From FEN-1297 sp964530445 (lineage in GTDB: Bacteria; Bacteroidota; Ignavibacteria; Ignavibacteriales; Ignavibacteriaceae), in assembly GCA_964530445.1 (NCBI GenBank), contig CAZHBJ010000014.1, positions 1 through 40,657 on the forward strand: a DNA stretch of 40,657 nucleotides, in the 5' to 3' direction. Both the position numbers and the translations under genes were made by a program. Positions within the stretch are counted from its first letter, which is position 1. The number at the start of each line of letters is the position of its first letter. The notes below the pieces were generated by a model that did not search any database, was not told the DNA's origin, and worked only from the letters and a program-made list of their open reading frames with translations. Shown here piece after piece: positions 23,946 through 32,766 of the stretch.

Positions 23946-25463
23946 ATGGCAACACCTGAAGAAAAATTGGCAAAAGCGCTTGAAGTATTAAAAGAATTTC
24001 AAGATGAAGACGGAGTTGCAATAATCAAGAGTAGCGCATTGTCCAGAGATGATAGAGAAATTCTATTAATGAATGGATTTATTCAAAATGTAATGAAGGG
24101 CTGGTACATGTCGAGCCATCCAATGGAAGTAAAAGGAGATACCACCTCCTGGTATGTGGCATTTTGGAAATTTTGCAAAGTATATCTTAATGATAGATTT
24201 GGTCAAGATTGGTGTGTTTCACCGGAACAATCAATATCCATTCACAGTGGGAATTGGAATATACCTAAACAACTTATAATTCGGTCTCCAAAAGCAGGAA
24301 ATAATATCACTCAACTTATGTATGATAATTCACTTTTAGATGCAAAATTAGCAATGCCAGCCGCTAAAGAAATTAATGAAAATAATGGAATACGAATTTT
24401 CTCATTAGCGACAGCATTAATAGCCTGTACACAAAACTATTTTTTGCAAAATTCAATTGATACCCGAACAGCTTTATCCACGATAGGAAATGCTTCGGAA
24501 ATACTGGCTCCACTTCTTGAGGGTGGTAATAGTACCGTGGCTGGACGGTTGGCAGGGGCATTCAGAAATATTGGAAACGGTAGAATTGCTGATGAGATAA
24601 TTAAAACGATGAAATCGGCTGGTTATGACGTTAGAGAAAACGATCCTTTTGAAAACAAGCTGCAAGTTTCATTTTCATCCAAAAGTGCGTCTCCATATGT
24701 AAGCAGAATTAAGTTTATGTGGCAAGAAATGAGAGGAAAAATAATTAAGTATTTTCCCGAGGAACCAGGTATACCAAATGATAAAACTGAGTATTTAAAA
24801 CTTGTGGAAGAGAATTATAAAAGCGATGCATATCATTCTTTATCAATTGAAGGTTATAAAGTAACGCCAGAGCTAATTGAACGCGTAAAGAGCGGAAACT
24901 GGGATCCCGAAAAAAATGAAAAAGATGCATTTGCAGCTCGAGGTTATTATCTTGCATTTGAAGCAGTAAAGAAGAGCATACAAAAAGTTTTTGATGGCGA
25001 AAATCCAGGTAAAGTAGTTGATGATGATCATGGAGACTGGTATAGAGAAATGTTTGCACCAAGTGTAATTGCCGGCCTGATACAAAGAGCTGATCTGGCA
25101 GGTTACAGAAACGGACAAGTTTTTATCAGTCAATCAAATCACATCCCAATGAGCCCGACGGGCGTAAGGGATGCAATGCCTACATTATTTGAATTACTTA
25201 AAAACGAAAGTGAACCTTCTGTCAGAACAATACTAGGACATTTTGTTTTTGTATATATTCACCCATACATGGATGGTAATGGAAGAATGGCGAGATTCTT
25301 AATGAATGTAATGCTTGCCTCGGGGGGATATCCATGGACAATTATACCGGTAGAGAAACGAAATGAATATATGAGTTCACTAGAAAAAGCAAGTGTAGGT
25401 CAGAATATTGAAGATTTCACAAAGTTCATTGCAAATCTTGTTTCAGCGGGTAAGCAAAAATAA
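23946..25463 (+). CDS. Fic-domain AMPylase with N-terminal winged-helix-like extension
   Basis: The Fic motif is intact: H439-PYMDGNGRMAR, with H439 catalytic, D443 the metal ligand and R450 for phosphate, so it should transfer AMP or a related group to a protein target. An inhibitory motif of the (S/T)xxxE(G/N) form is present at 298-303 (SLSIEG, with E302), N-terminal to the Fic core, as in class II auto-inhibited Fic proteins. About 240 residues precede it, beginning with a segment resembling the AbiEi-like winged helix (KSSALSRDDREILLMNGFIQ, KGWYMSSH). Target and partner are unknown. It is the first gene after the scaffold gap and may be accessory. Confidence 0.88.
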   Translation: MATPEEKLAKALEVLKEFQDEDGVAIIKSSALSRDDREILLMNGFIQNVMKGWYMSSHPMEVKGDTTSWYVAFWKFCKVYLNDRFGQDWCVSPEQSISIHSGNWNIPKQLIIRSPKAGNNITQLMYDNSLLDAKLAMPAAKEINENNGIRIFSLATALIACTQNYFLQNSIDTRTALSTIGNASEILAPLLEGGNSTVAGRLAGAFRNIGNGRIADEIIKTMKSAGYDVRENDPFENKLQVSFSSKSASPYVSRIKFMWQEMRGKIIKYFPEEPGIPNDKTEYLKLVEENYKSDAYHSLSIEGYKVTPELIERVKSGNWDPEKNEKDAFAARGYYLAFEAVKKSIQKVFDGENPGKVVDDDHGDWYREMFAPSVIAGLIQRADLAGYRNGQVFISQSNHIPMSPTGVRDAMPTLFELLKNESEPSVRTILGHFVFVYIHPYMDGNGRMARFLMNVMLASGGYPWTIIPVEKRNEYMSSLEKASVGQNIEDFTKFIANLVSAGKQK

Positions 25464-25502
25464 TCCTTAAATAAATGAGTTGTTTAATAAATATTCTTGA
25501 TG

Positions 25503-26159
25503 TTATTCCATCCCGGTAAAATATTCTTCCCCGTTATCCTTAGTATGAATCATAAGCAAATTAGCACGTACCATTTTAACCAGTGTTCTGGATGCTCGTC
25601 TTTCGGAAATATTGACTAATTCACTCAGTATTTTAACTGTTATTACTTCGTTCTTGGAGAGATAATCAAATACGGTTCTCTCGTTCGGACCAATTGAATA
25701 TTTAGTTAGCTTTAAACCTTCATATCGTGCTCTCATTATTCGTATCATTTCCTTGCTTGCCTGTACACTTTTATCTTTCACTCGTATTAATACTATTGCC
25801 TTATTAATATCAAACTGAGGCATGTAATCCTGAAGCCTATGCGGTTTTTTTTCGGATTCCGGAATTTCCACAACTACTACCTCTTTGCCGTACATTTCTA
25901 TGTATTCGATATAATATTCCAGCGGCGGCTCACAATAGTTCGTAGCTGCATCAATAATAAAATCCGTTTCTGATTTCTCGCTTTCTACCCCTATTACTTC
26001 TTTATCATCGTCAATACCGAATAAAATATAGCCCCCCTTGGTATTTGCAAAGGCAATCATTTCCCTTGCTATTTTTTCGTGAGTAGAAAATTTCCTTTTA
26101 AACTCACAATGTAAATTTTCACCTTCTTCAATAAGTTCGATTAGTTCTCTTCTCTTCAT
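25503..26159 (-). CDS. AlbA_2 (Schlafen-type) domain protein with C-terminal winged helix
   Basis: The N-terminal about 130 residues are the AlbA_2 putative DNA- or nucleotide-binding domain: GENLHCEFKRKFSTHEKI, then AFANTKGGYILFGIDDDKEVIGV. The C-terminal 55 residues form a probable winged helix (RTVFDYLSKNEVITVKILSELVNISERRASRTLVKM in outline). Such two-domain proteins are presumed transcription regulators and are frequent in accessory regions. It is convergent with the Fic gene, ending 39 bases away, but no functional link is shown. Confidence 0.8.
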   Translation of the reverse strand: MKRRELIELIEEGENLHCEFKRKFSTHEKIAREMIAFANTKGGYILFGIDDDKEVIGVESEKSETDFIIDAATNYCEPPLEYYIEYIEMYGKEVVVVEIPESEKKPHRLQDYMPQFDINKAIVLIRVKDKSVQASKEMIRIMRARYEGLKLTKYSIGPNERTVFDYLSKNEVITVKILSELVNISERRASRTLVKMVRANLLMIHTKDNGEEYFTGME

Positions 26160-26590
26160 GGTTTCATCATTGGGAAAAGGATTATATTATTTATTCCGGA
26201 TTTAACGATCTCCTCTTATATAACTATGCAATAAAAATTCATCCTCCACCATAGCCACAATTGCTCTTTACAAATACGGAATTATAAGATTAATATTTAC
26301 CCTTGACTGTTCGGAGTAATATAATAATTTATTTTGGATTGCTCTTTCTACCATTAGAGAAGCAGTCCTTAAATGGCTGTATTGCAAAAGCGGAATTTCA
26401 GACGAAAGAACGCTGTAGTATTTTTTAAAAAGGAAATAAAATAAAAAACTTAATCTCTTCCTTTTTTCGATAAAAAATAAAATTTTATTTAATATTAATT
26501 CAATTTTACTTTTGGAGATTTGAAAATCCGGCATTTCAAAAAGAGACCTGAAATATAGGTTAATTCACAAAACTTTAAAGATTAAAAGTT
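26160..26590. other. Gene-poor region between the AlbA_2 gene and the TPR lipoprotein gene
   Basis: About 430 AT-rich bases. An 88-codon frame at 26268-26534 on the minus strand has no ribosome-binding site and no family resemblance that I recognise; it may be chance or the remnant of an older gene. A weak AT-only hairpin overlaps the end of the lipoprotein gene near 26568-26592. Nothing else is seen. Confidence 0.5.
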
Positions 26591-29059
26591 TTACCTTTCC
26601 GTATTCCTTGATGCATTTCCTCTTATTCTAATAAGTGTATCAGGGTTTGCATTAGCTTTAGCATTGGCTTTATCAAGAAACTCTTTAACTTTTAATCTAT
26701 CCGCTTCAAGCTGAGCAGGTGTTTTCTTAGTTTCACCTTCACCATTCTTTAACGCTAATTCGGAAGACCCATTCTTGTTACTTTCCATTTCCGCACGGCC
26801 ATGTCCCAAAGAATCGGAAACTTGTGTACCGGTCTTTCCGGATTCTGCATATTTAAGCGAATCTTCATGAGCTTTTTTAATTCTAGCCATTTCATTTTTG
26901 TAAAATAATACTCTAGGCTTTATATTGGCCGTGTATTTGGAATAGGGATATCTTTTTATTAAAGTATCATAAACAACAACTGCCGAATCGTTAAGATTCA
27001 TTTTATTTTCCAATATCCATCCGGTTGTATATAAGGCTTTTGCGGCATACGGCGATTGAGGATGAGTCAAATATATTTTATAAAAATCCGAAATTGACGA
27101 ATCGTATTTTGCATTTTGCAATTTATCAGAAGCCGAAACATACATTGGCTGTGCCGGATCGTAATTAAAATCAATTAACGGTTTCCCGAGTTTATCGGCA
27201 GCAGCGTTTACAATTCTTTCATTTTTATAATTATTATAAATTATATTAAACAGGCTGTCTGCTTTTATAGAATCGTTAATAGTTAAGTAGTAGCTTCCTA
27301 CAGCAAATAAAACCCTAGCTTGAAAAGGCGAATTGGGATAATCGGTTAAAATGTTATTATAGTAGCTGTAAGCAGAATCCGGGAAATTAAACTCGGTAAA
27401 TAAAATATTTCCGAGATTAAATTCAGTTTGAATTATATGGTACTTAAGCGTATCAACCGGTTCAGTTGGTCTTTCAGGCGGTTTTTCTTTTATCTCTTTC
27501 GGTTTATTGTGTTCATTCGGTTCACGGTTATGAAGATTTGCATCTCTAAATTTTCTGTCTCTTGATTCATTTTTATTAAAGTTAGTTTCATTTTGAACTA
27601 CCGGCAATTCTCTTCTTTTAAATATATTGTTTTGATCTTTAATTTTAGCAGAGTCCTTTGCCAATGTTGAATCTATTATGCGAAGTGAATCTTTAGATAT
27701 TGTCGGGTCTTTAGCAAGTTTAGCAAGGATTGAATCTCTTGCAAGAGTAGAATCAATAGCCTTGCCGGTATCTTGAATGGTTGGAATAGCATCCTTCCCC
27801 AGATAGTGATTTCGTTTAGCGTTTTCGGCTTCCTCTAAACTAAGCAGTTTTAATTGATATGCAATAGAATCCTTTTTAAATAATTCAGGGTCTAAGGCAT
27901 AACTTAATTCTTTTTTATCATCCTTTAATTTACCTAAAACTGTTTTAAATTTTCCCAGCAGAGTTACATTATCCCTGGCTACTGCAATTGTATCTTTTGG
28001 AGCAGTAGAGTTTACGGCATGGTTATAAAATACTAATGCACTATCAAAATTTTTATAGTGATTTTTAAAAACCTCACCTAGCTGATATGCTGCAAGTCCT
28101 TGACTTGGTGATTTTGTTTTGGAAGTATCTACTTCAAGCAAAATACTTACCGCATCTTCGGTCTTATTCATTTTAAGAAGAGTTATTCCTCGCTCCAGGT
28201 CTATATCGTTAAACGAATCTGCATATTTTTTCTCACCTCTCATTTCTTCGTAAACATCTAAAGCATTCTGGTACTGCTTGTCCTGCCGTAAAACTTTCCC
28301 GAGCTCAATACGGGAATTAAACAAAGTTTCATAATCCGGCGAATAATCTTGTACCTTTCTGAAAGATGCAATTGCCTGTTTCAGACTGTCCGATTCTTCA
28401 TACAAAATACCAGTCTCATAAGCTATTTCTGCATTAACTTTATCATCATCGGAATACTTTAATAATTCGTTTGCTAAATTAACAGCATCGGCAAAATTAT
28501 TTTGAGCAATATTGTATTTTATTTCCTCTATATAGGAGTCCTGTACAATTTGTTTTTCGTCTTCTTTAACGGCTTCCTTTCTAACAGATTTTAAAGTTGC
28601 AAGAGCGTCTTCATAATCTTTTAGCTTTAGCTGTGTTTTTCCTACCCAAAGATTTGTTTCAAGGATTAAATCGCTGTGAGGTTGAGTAACGATAAGTTCG
28701 TTAAATTTTCTTAAAGCTTTTCTATAATTTGCCTGGTAATAAAACGATTTCCCCAACATTAAAAGCGCATCATCTACATAGCTGCTATTTTGATGGAATT
28801 GGAGAATTTGAGAGCACTTTTCAATAACCTTTTGAAGATCTGAATTTGCATTTTGAGGAATTTTTACCTCATCGATGGAAAACAAACTTCTTTTTTGCGA
28901 GTTTATTTCTTTTACCGCCTGGTTAAAAAAGTCTGAAGCATCATAATACAAATTAAAGTATGTGGTAAAATTATGCCACACTCCGCAGCTATAAAAAAGT
29001 CCGGCAATTATAATTGCGCCTAGAATTTTTGCTATTAAAGAATGAAATTTAAATTTCAT
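26591..29059 (-). CDS. Large TPR lipoprotein, SprE/PorW-like
   Basis: From ATG 29059 the protein begins with a lipoprotein signal (SLIAKILGAIIIAGLFYSC), whose lipobox Cys is about residue 25. It has many tetratricopeptide repeats (SSYVDDALLMLGKSFYYQAN, YRKALRKFNELIVTQPHSD, SPFQARVLFAVGSYYLT), a low-complexity middle rich in Lys, Asp, Ser and Pro, and a C-terminal Asn/Lys-rich tail. The layout resembles the type IX secretion lipoprotein SprE/PorW, and a T9SS-sorted protein is encoded nearby; BamD-like lipoproteins are an alternative. A GTG at 29110 would add 17 residues before the signal and is less likely. Last gene of the secA-glnB unit. Confidence 0.72.
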   Translation of the reverse strand: MKFKFHSLIAKILGAIIIAGLFYSCGVWHNFTTYFNLYYDASDFFNQAVKEINSQKRSLFSIDEVKIPQNANSDLQKVIEKCSQILQFHQNSSYVDDALLMLGKSFYYQANYRKALRKFNELIVTQPHSDLILETNLWVGKTQLKLKDYEDALATLKSVRKEAVKEDEKQIVQDSYIEEIKYNIAQNNFADAVNLANELLKYSDDDKVNAEIAYETGILYEESDSLKQAIASFRKVQDYSPDYETLFNSRIELGKVLRQDKQYQNALDVYEEMRGEKKYADSFNDIDLERGITLLKMNKTEDAVSILLEVDTSKTKSPSQGLAAYQLGEVFKNHYKNFDSALVFYNHAVNSTAPKDTIAVARDNVTLLGKFKTVLGKLKDDKKELSYALDPELFKKDSIAYQLKLLSLEEAENAKRNHYLGKDAIPTIQDTGKAIDSTLARDSILAKLAKDPTISKDSLRIIDSTLAKDSAKIKDQNNIFKRRELPVVQNETNFNKNESRDRKFRDANLHNREPNEHNKPKEIKEKPPERPTEPVDTLKYHIIQTEFNLGNILFTEFNFPDSAYSYYNNILTDYPNSPFQARVLFAVGSYYLTINDSIKADSLFNIIYNNYKNERIVNAAADKLGKPLIDFNYDPAQPMYVSASDKLQNAKYDSSISDFYKIYLTHPQSPYAAKALYTTGWILENKMNLNDSAVVVYDTLIKRYPYSKYTANIKPRVLFYKNEMARIKKAHEDSLKYAESGKTGTQVSDSLGHGRAEMESNKNGSSELALKNGEGETKKTPAQLEADRLKVKEFLDKANAKANANPDTLIRIRGNASRNTER

Positions 29060-29119
29060 AAAGGAAGCTATAAAAGATTGTAAAAAAGTAAAAGGTAAAA
29101 TATCCTGCACGCTGAAGTT

Positions 29120-29458
29120 TTACAAGGCATCCTTCCCTGACTCTTCAGTACGTATACGTATCACTTCTTGAACATCATATATAAAAATTTTACCGTCCCC
29201 TACCTGGCCGGTTTTAGCAGTCCTTAATATTGCATCCACCACTTTCTCAGCTTTATTATCTTCAACAATAACTTCAATTTTAATTTTAGGTATAAATTCA
29301 ATTCTATATTCACTGCCCCTGTAAGTTTCGGTATGTCCCTTTTGTCTTCCGTATCCTCTTACTTCCGAAATAGTAAGGCCTCGAATGCCTTCTTCCACAA
29401 GCGCTTCTTTAACCTCATCCAATTTAAATGGCCTAATTACAGCTTCAACTTTTTTCAT
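29120..29458 (-). CDS. glnB: Nitrogen regulatory protein PII
   Basis: A 112-residue PII signal transducer that binds ATP/ADP and 2-oxoglutarate and reports nitrogen status to its partners. The T-loop RGYGRQKGHTETYRGSEYRIEF is complete, with Y51 available for uridylylation. The B-loop region TGQVGDGKIFIYDV and the C-terminal RIRTEE are conserved. It lies 13 bases after secA on the same strand, an uncommon position; no amtB or glnA is adjacent. glnE is encoded 6 kb away, so both arms of glutamine synthetase control are in the window. Confidence 0.97.
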   Translation of the reverse strand: MKKVEAVIRPFKLDEVKEALVEEGIRGLTISEVRGYGRQKGHTETYRGSEYRIEFIPKIKIEVIVEDNKAEKVVDAILRTAKTGQVGDGKIFIYDVQEVIRIRTEESGKDAL

Positions 29459-29471
29459 AATTTACCTTTGA

Positions 29472-32400
29472 TTATCTTCCATGGCAGTGCTTATACTTTT
29501 TACCGCTTCCGCACGGGCAGGGATCGTTTCTTCCGATTTTTTCCGCAACCTGCACGGGCTGAGGTTTACCGGCAGTTTGCTCTTCGCTTTCTCTTCTTTC
29601 ACCAGCAGAAAGACCGATGTTGCTTGTACTTTGCTTAATTTCTTTAAATCTTGCAATCGGCTGCCGTCTTTTTTTAGTCTGAACTTCTTCAGGAGCCTGA
29701 GGAAAGAATTTAAATGCAAATGAAACAACATCATTTCTAATTTCAATGAGAAAGCCGGTAAATAATTTGAATGCTTCAACTTTGTATTCTACCAATGGAT
29801 CTTTTTGCCCGTACGCTCTTAATCCAATTCCCTCCTTTAGGTCATCCATTTCTCTTAGATGTTCTTTCCACTTATGGTCTATTACACTCAGCATAGCATA
29901 TCGTTCCAATCTTGCCATTAATTCCGAGCCGAGCATTTCTTCTTTCTTTTTATAAAAATCTTTTGCTGCATCCAGAATCCTATTGACTATTCCCTCCTGC
30001 CCTAAAGTTTCAAATTCCAAAGGTTCCAAAGGAAATTCGACAAGAATATTATGCATAATTTGTTCTTTTATATTTTCCGCATGCACTTCTTCAAAGTTTT
30101 CTTCAACAAGATCATGAACAAAATCTTCAAGAAGCTCAAAAATTTCACCTTTTAATCTGTCTCCTTGCAGAGCTCTTTTTCTTCGTGTGTAAATAACTTC
30201 ACGCTGCTGATTCATTGTATCGTCATATTCCAGCAGTCTTTTACGTATAGCGAAGTTATTCTCTTCTACTTTCTTCTGTGCTCTTTCCACAGATTTTGTA
30301 ATCAGCCTGTGCTGGATAACTTCACCTTCTTTAATTCCCATCCTCTGCATTACGGAAGATATTCTTTCGCTTCCGAATAATCTCATTAAATCATCTTCCA
30401 ACGACAGAAAAAACTTTGAAGTGCCGGGATCGCCTTGACGTCCGGAACGGCCTCTTAACTGTCTATCAATTCGTCTCGATTCATGGCGTTCGGTTCCGAG
30501 AATGTAAAGGCCGCCTCTATCCTTAACACCTGTGCCAAGTTTAATATCGGTTCCACGACCTGCCATGTTAGTAGCAATAGTCACCGCCCCTATTTCGCCG
30601 GCATGCGCAACTACTTCAGCCTCCCGCTTATGCTGTTTTGCATTTAAAACATTATGCGGTACTGATTTTCTTTTCAACATCCTGCTTATAGTTTCGGAAA
30701 CATCAACCGAAGTTGTACCGACAAGAACAGGACGTCCTTCCTTTCTAAGACGTTCAATCTCTTCTATAACGGCATTATATTTTTCTCTCTTGGTTTTATA
30801 AATTGCATCGTCTTCATCATCTCTAACAACGGGTTTGTTTGTCGGAACAACCACAACCTCAAGTTTATAAATTTCATAAAACTCGCCTTCTTCCGTTTCC
30901 GCAGTACCTGTCATTCCGGCAAGTTTATTATACATTCTAAAGTAATTTTGAAGAGTAATAGTAGCTAAGGTTTGGGTATCTTTTTCGACTTTAACATTTT
31001 CTTTTGCTTCTATCGCCTGATGAAGTCCGTCCGAATATCTTCTTCCCGGCAGTACACGCCCGGTAAACTCATCAACTATTGCAATTTTGCCATCTTCGGT
31101 AACGACATATTCGTCATCCTTTTCGAACAGCGTGTAAGCCTTTAATAATTGATGAATAGTGTGGATACGATCGCTGCTTTCCGAATAACGATTATATAAT
31201 GCATCTTTCTTTTTTAATTTTTGTTCTTCGCTTAAAGTCTCATCATGCTCAAGTTTGCTTATTTCAACTCCAAGATCGGGAAGAATAAAGAAATCCTTTT
31301 CCATACCGCTTCCCTTTGCCAGCTCTTCCCTTCCTTTATCGGTTATATCAATCGTATTGTTTTTTTCATCAATAACAAAATACAGTTCGTCATCTATGAT
31401 GAACATATTTTTTGCTTTCTCGCGGAGGTATTCCATCTCTGTAGATTGAAGCAGCTTTTTATTATTAGGATCACTTAAAACCTTGGAAAGCCTATTATTT
31501 TTCGGAAGCCCTCTATAGGCTCTTAAAAGCTGTACACCTGCCTGACTTTCATTTTCTCGTCCGTCGCTGCTTAAAAATTCTTCAGCTTCCTGTACAATTT
31601 TAGCAACATAATTTGATTGAAGTCTGTATAATCTTTCCACTCTTGGCTTCATTTCATCAAATTTCTGATCATCTACCTCAACAGGACCGGAAATTATTAA
31701 AGGAGTTCTTGCCTCATCTATTAAGACAGAATCGACTTCATCTACAATTGCATAATTATGCCCGCGCTGAACTTGAAATTCCTTTTCCGTCGCCATATTA
31801 TCTCTTAAATAATCAAATCCGAATTCATTATTAGTTCCATATGTAATATCGCAATCGTACTGTTTCTTTCTGTCATCCGGCTCCATAGTATTTAAGATAA
31901 CGCCTACAGTTAAGCCGTGGAATTTATAAATTTCTCCCATCCATTCGCTGTCACGTAACGCCAAGTAATCGTTAACTGTTACAAGATGAACGCCTCTGCC
32001 GGTTAATGCATTTAAATATATAGGCAAAGTTGCAACCAATGTTTTTCCTTCACCGGTTGCCATTTCTGCAATCGTTCCTTGATGTAAAACAACGCCGCCC
32101 ATCAACTGAACATCATACGGAACCATGTCCCATGTAACTTTAGTTCCTGCAATAGTCCAGCTTTTACCCACCAGCTTTTCACATGTTATTTTCACAACAG
32201 CAAAGGCTTGGGGAAGAATTTCATCTAAAATTTCCTCATAACTATCATTAAGTTCGTCTTCCAATTCTTCAAGCTCATCATACAATTTATGCATATCAAC
32301 TTCTTCGTTTGATTGAAGCTGAAGTTTTATTTCCTCAATTTGTTTTCTTAAATCAGCGGTATGTTCCTGAATTTGATCTTTAAATTCCTGTGTTTTCGCT

Positions 32401-32528
32401 TTTAACTGGTCATCGCTAAAATCTTTAAGTTTTTCATACTCTTCTTTAATTTCTTCAACAATAGGCCAAAGTTTTTTTAGATCTTTAGCCTGTTTATCAC
32501 CAATTACTTTTTTAATTATATTTTTCAT
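29472..32528 (-). CDS. secA: Preprotein translocase ATPase SecA
   Basis: SecA drives post-translational export through SecYEG. The Walker A motif is in MATGEGKTLVATLPIYL, the DEAD-type motif in YAIVDEVDSVLIDEARTPLI, and the helicase motif in TNMAGRGTDIKLG followed by RRIDRQLRGRSGRQGDPG. The C-terminal zinc motif CPCGSGKKYKHCHG, which binds SecB or ribosomes, is present. At 1018 residues it is longer than the E. coli protein, as usual in Chlorobi and Bacteroidota because of insertions. ATG at 32528. It heads the operon with glnB and the TPR lipoprotein. Confidence 0.98.
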   Translation of the reverse strand: MKNIIKKVIGDKQAKDLKKLWPIVEEIKEEYEKLKDFSDDQLKAKTQEFKDQIQEHTADLRKQIEEIKLQLQSNEEVDMHKLYDELEELEDELNDSYEEILDEILPQAFAVVKITCEKLVGKSWTIAGTKVTWDMVPYDVQLMGGVVLHQGTIAEMATGEGKTLVATLPIYLNALTGRGVHLVTVNDYLALRDSEWMGEIYKFHGLTVGVILNTMEPDDRKKQYDCDITYGTNNEFGFDYLRDNMATEKEFQVQRGHNYAIVDEVDSVLIDEARTPLIISGPVEVDDQKFDEMKPRVERLYRLQSNYVAKIVQEAEEFLSSDGRENESQAGVQLLRAYRGLPKNNRLSKVLSDPNNKKLLQSTEMEYLREKAKNMFIIDDELYFVIDEKNNTIDITDKGREELAKGSGMEKDFFILPDLGVEISKLEHDETLSEEQKLKKKDALYNRYSESSDRIHTIHQLLKAYTLFEKDDEYVVTEDGKIAIVDEFTGRVLPGRRYSDGLHQAIEAKENVKVEKDTQTLATITLQNYFRMYNKLAGMTGTAETEEGEFYEIYKLEVVVVPTNKPVVRDDEDDAIYKTKREKYNAVIEEIERLRKEGRPVLVGTTSVDVSETISRMLKRKSVPHNVLNAKQHKREAEVVAHAGEIGAVTIATNMAGRGTDIKLGTGVKDRGGLYILGTERHESRRIDRQLRGRSGRQGDPGTSKFFLSLEDDLMRLFGSERISSVMQRMGIKEGEVIQHRLITKSVERAQKKVEENNFAIRKRLLEYDDTMNQQREVIYTRRKRALQGDRLKGEIFELLEDFVHDLVEENFEEVHAENIKEQIMHNILVEFPLEPLEFETLGQEGIVNRILDAAKDFYKKKEEMLGSELMARLERYAMLSVIDHKWKEHLREMDDLKEGIGLRAYGQKDPLVEYKVEAFKLFTGFLIEIRNDVVSFAFKFFPQAPEEVQTKKRRQPIARFKEIKQSTSNIGLSAGERRESEEQTAGKPQPVQVAEKIGRNDPCPCGSGKKYKHCHGR

Positions 32529-32766
32529 TTAAATCGAATCTCCGTTGGAATAATAAATTTAAAATTAACCATTGAAGCCTTGAAATGCAATTTAAGAACT
32601 AATGGATATTATTGAAAAGTAAGCTAATTATACAAATTTAAAACCAAAAATAGTGTTTTTTCCAAGATTTTATTTTTTCGAATTTTAAAGGCTTTTTAAA
32701 CTAAAAAAACGGAAGTATTAATAATTTTATTTCGTATTAGTTACTAAGATAAGTTCCCGGGAGAAA

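Noticed and set aside
23677..24021. Reading frame spanning the N gap
   Set aside because: It exists only because N was translated as unknown residues and overlaps the Fic start antisense.
26268..26534. Minus-strand reading frame of 88 codons in an otherwise empty region
   Set aside because: No ribosome-binding site, no recognisable domain and composition like the surrounding non-coding DNA; kept only as a note in the region entry.
26568..26592. Hairpin AAAACTT/AAGTTTT at the end of the TPR lipoprotein gene
   Set aside because: The stem is almost all A-T and overlaps the stop codon without a clear T-run, too weak to call a terminator.
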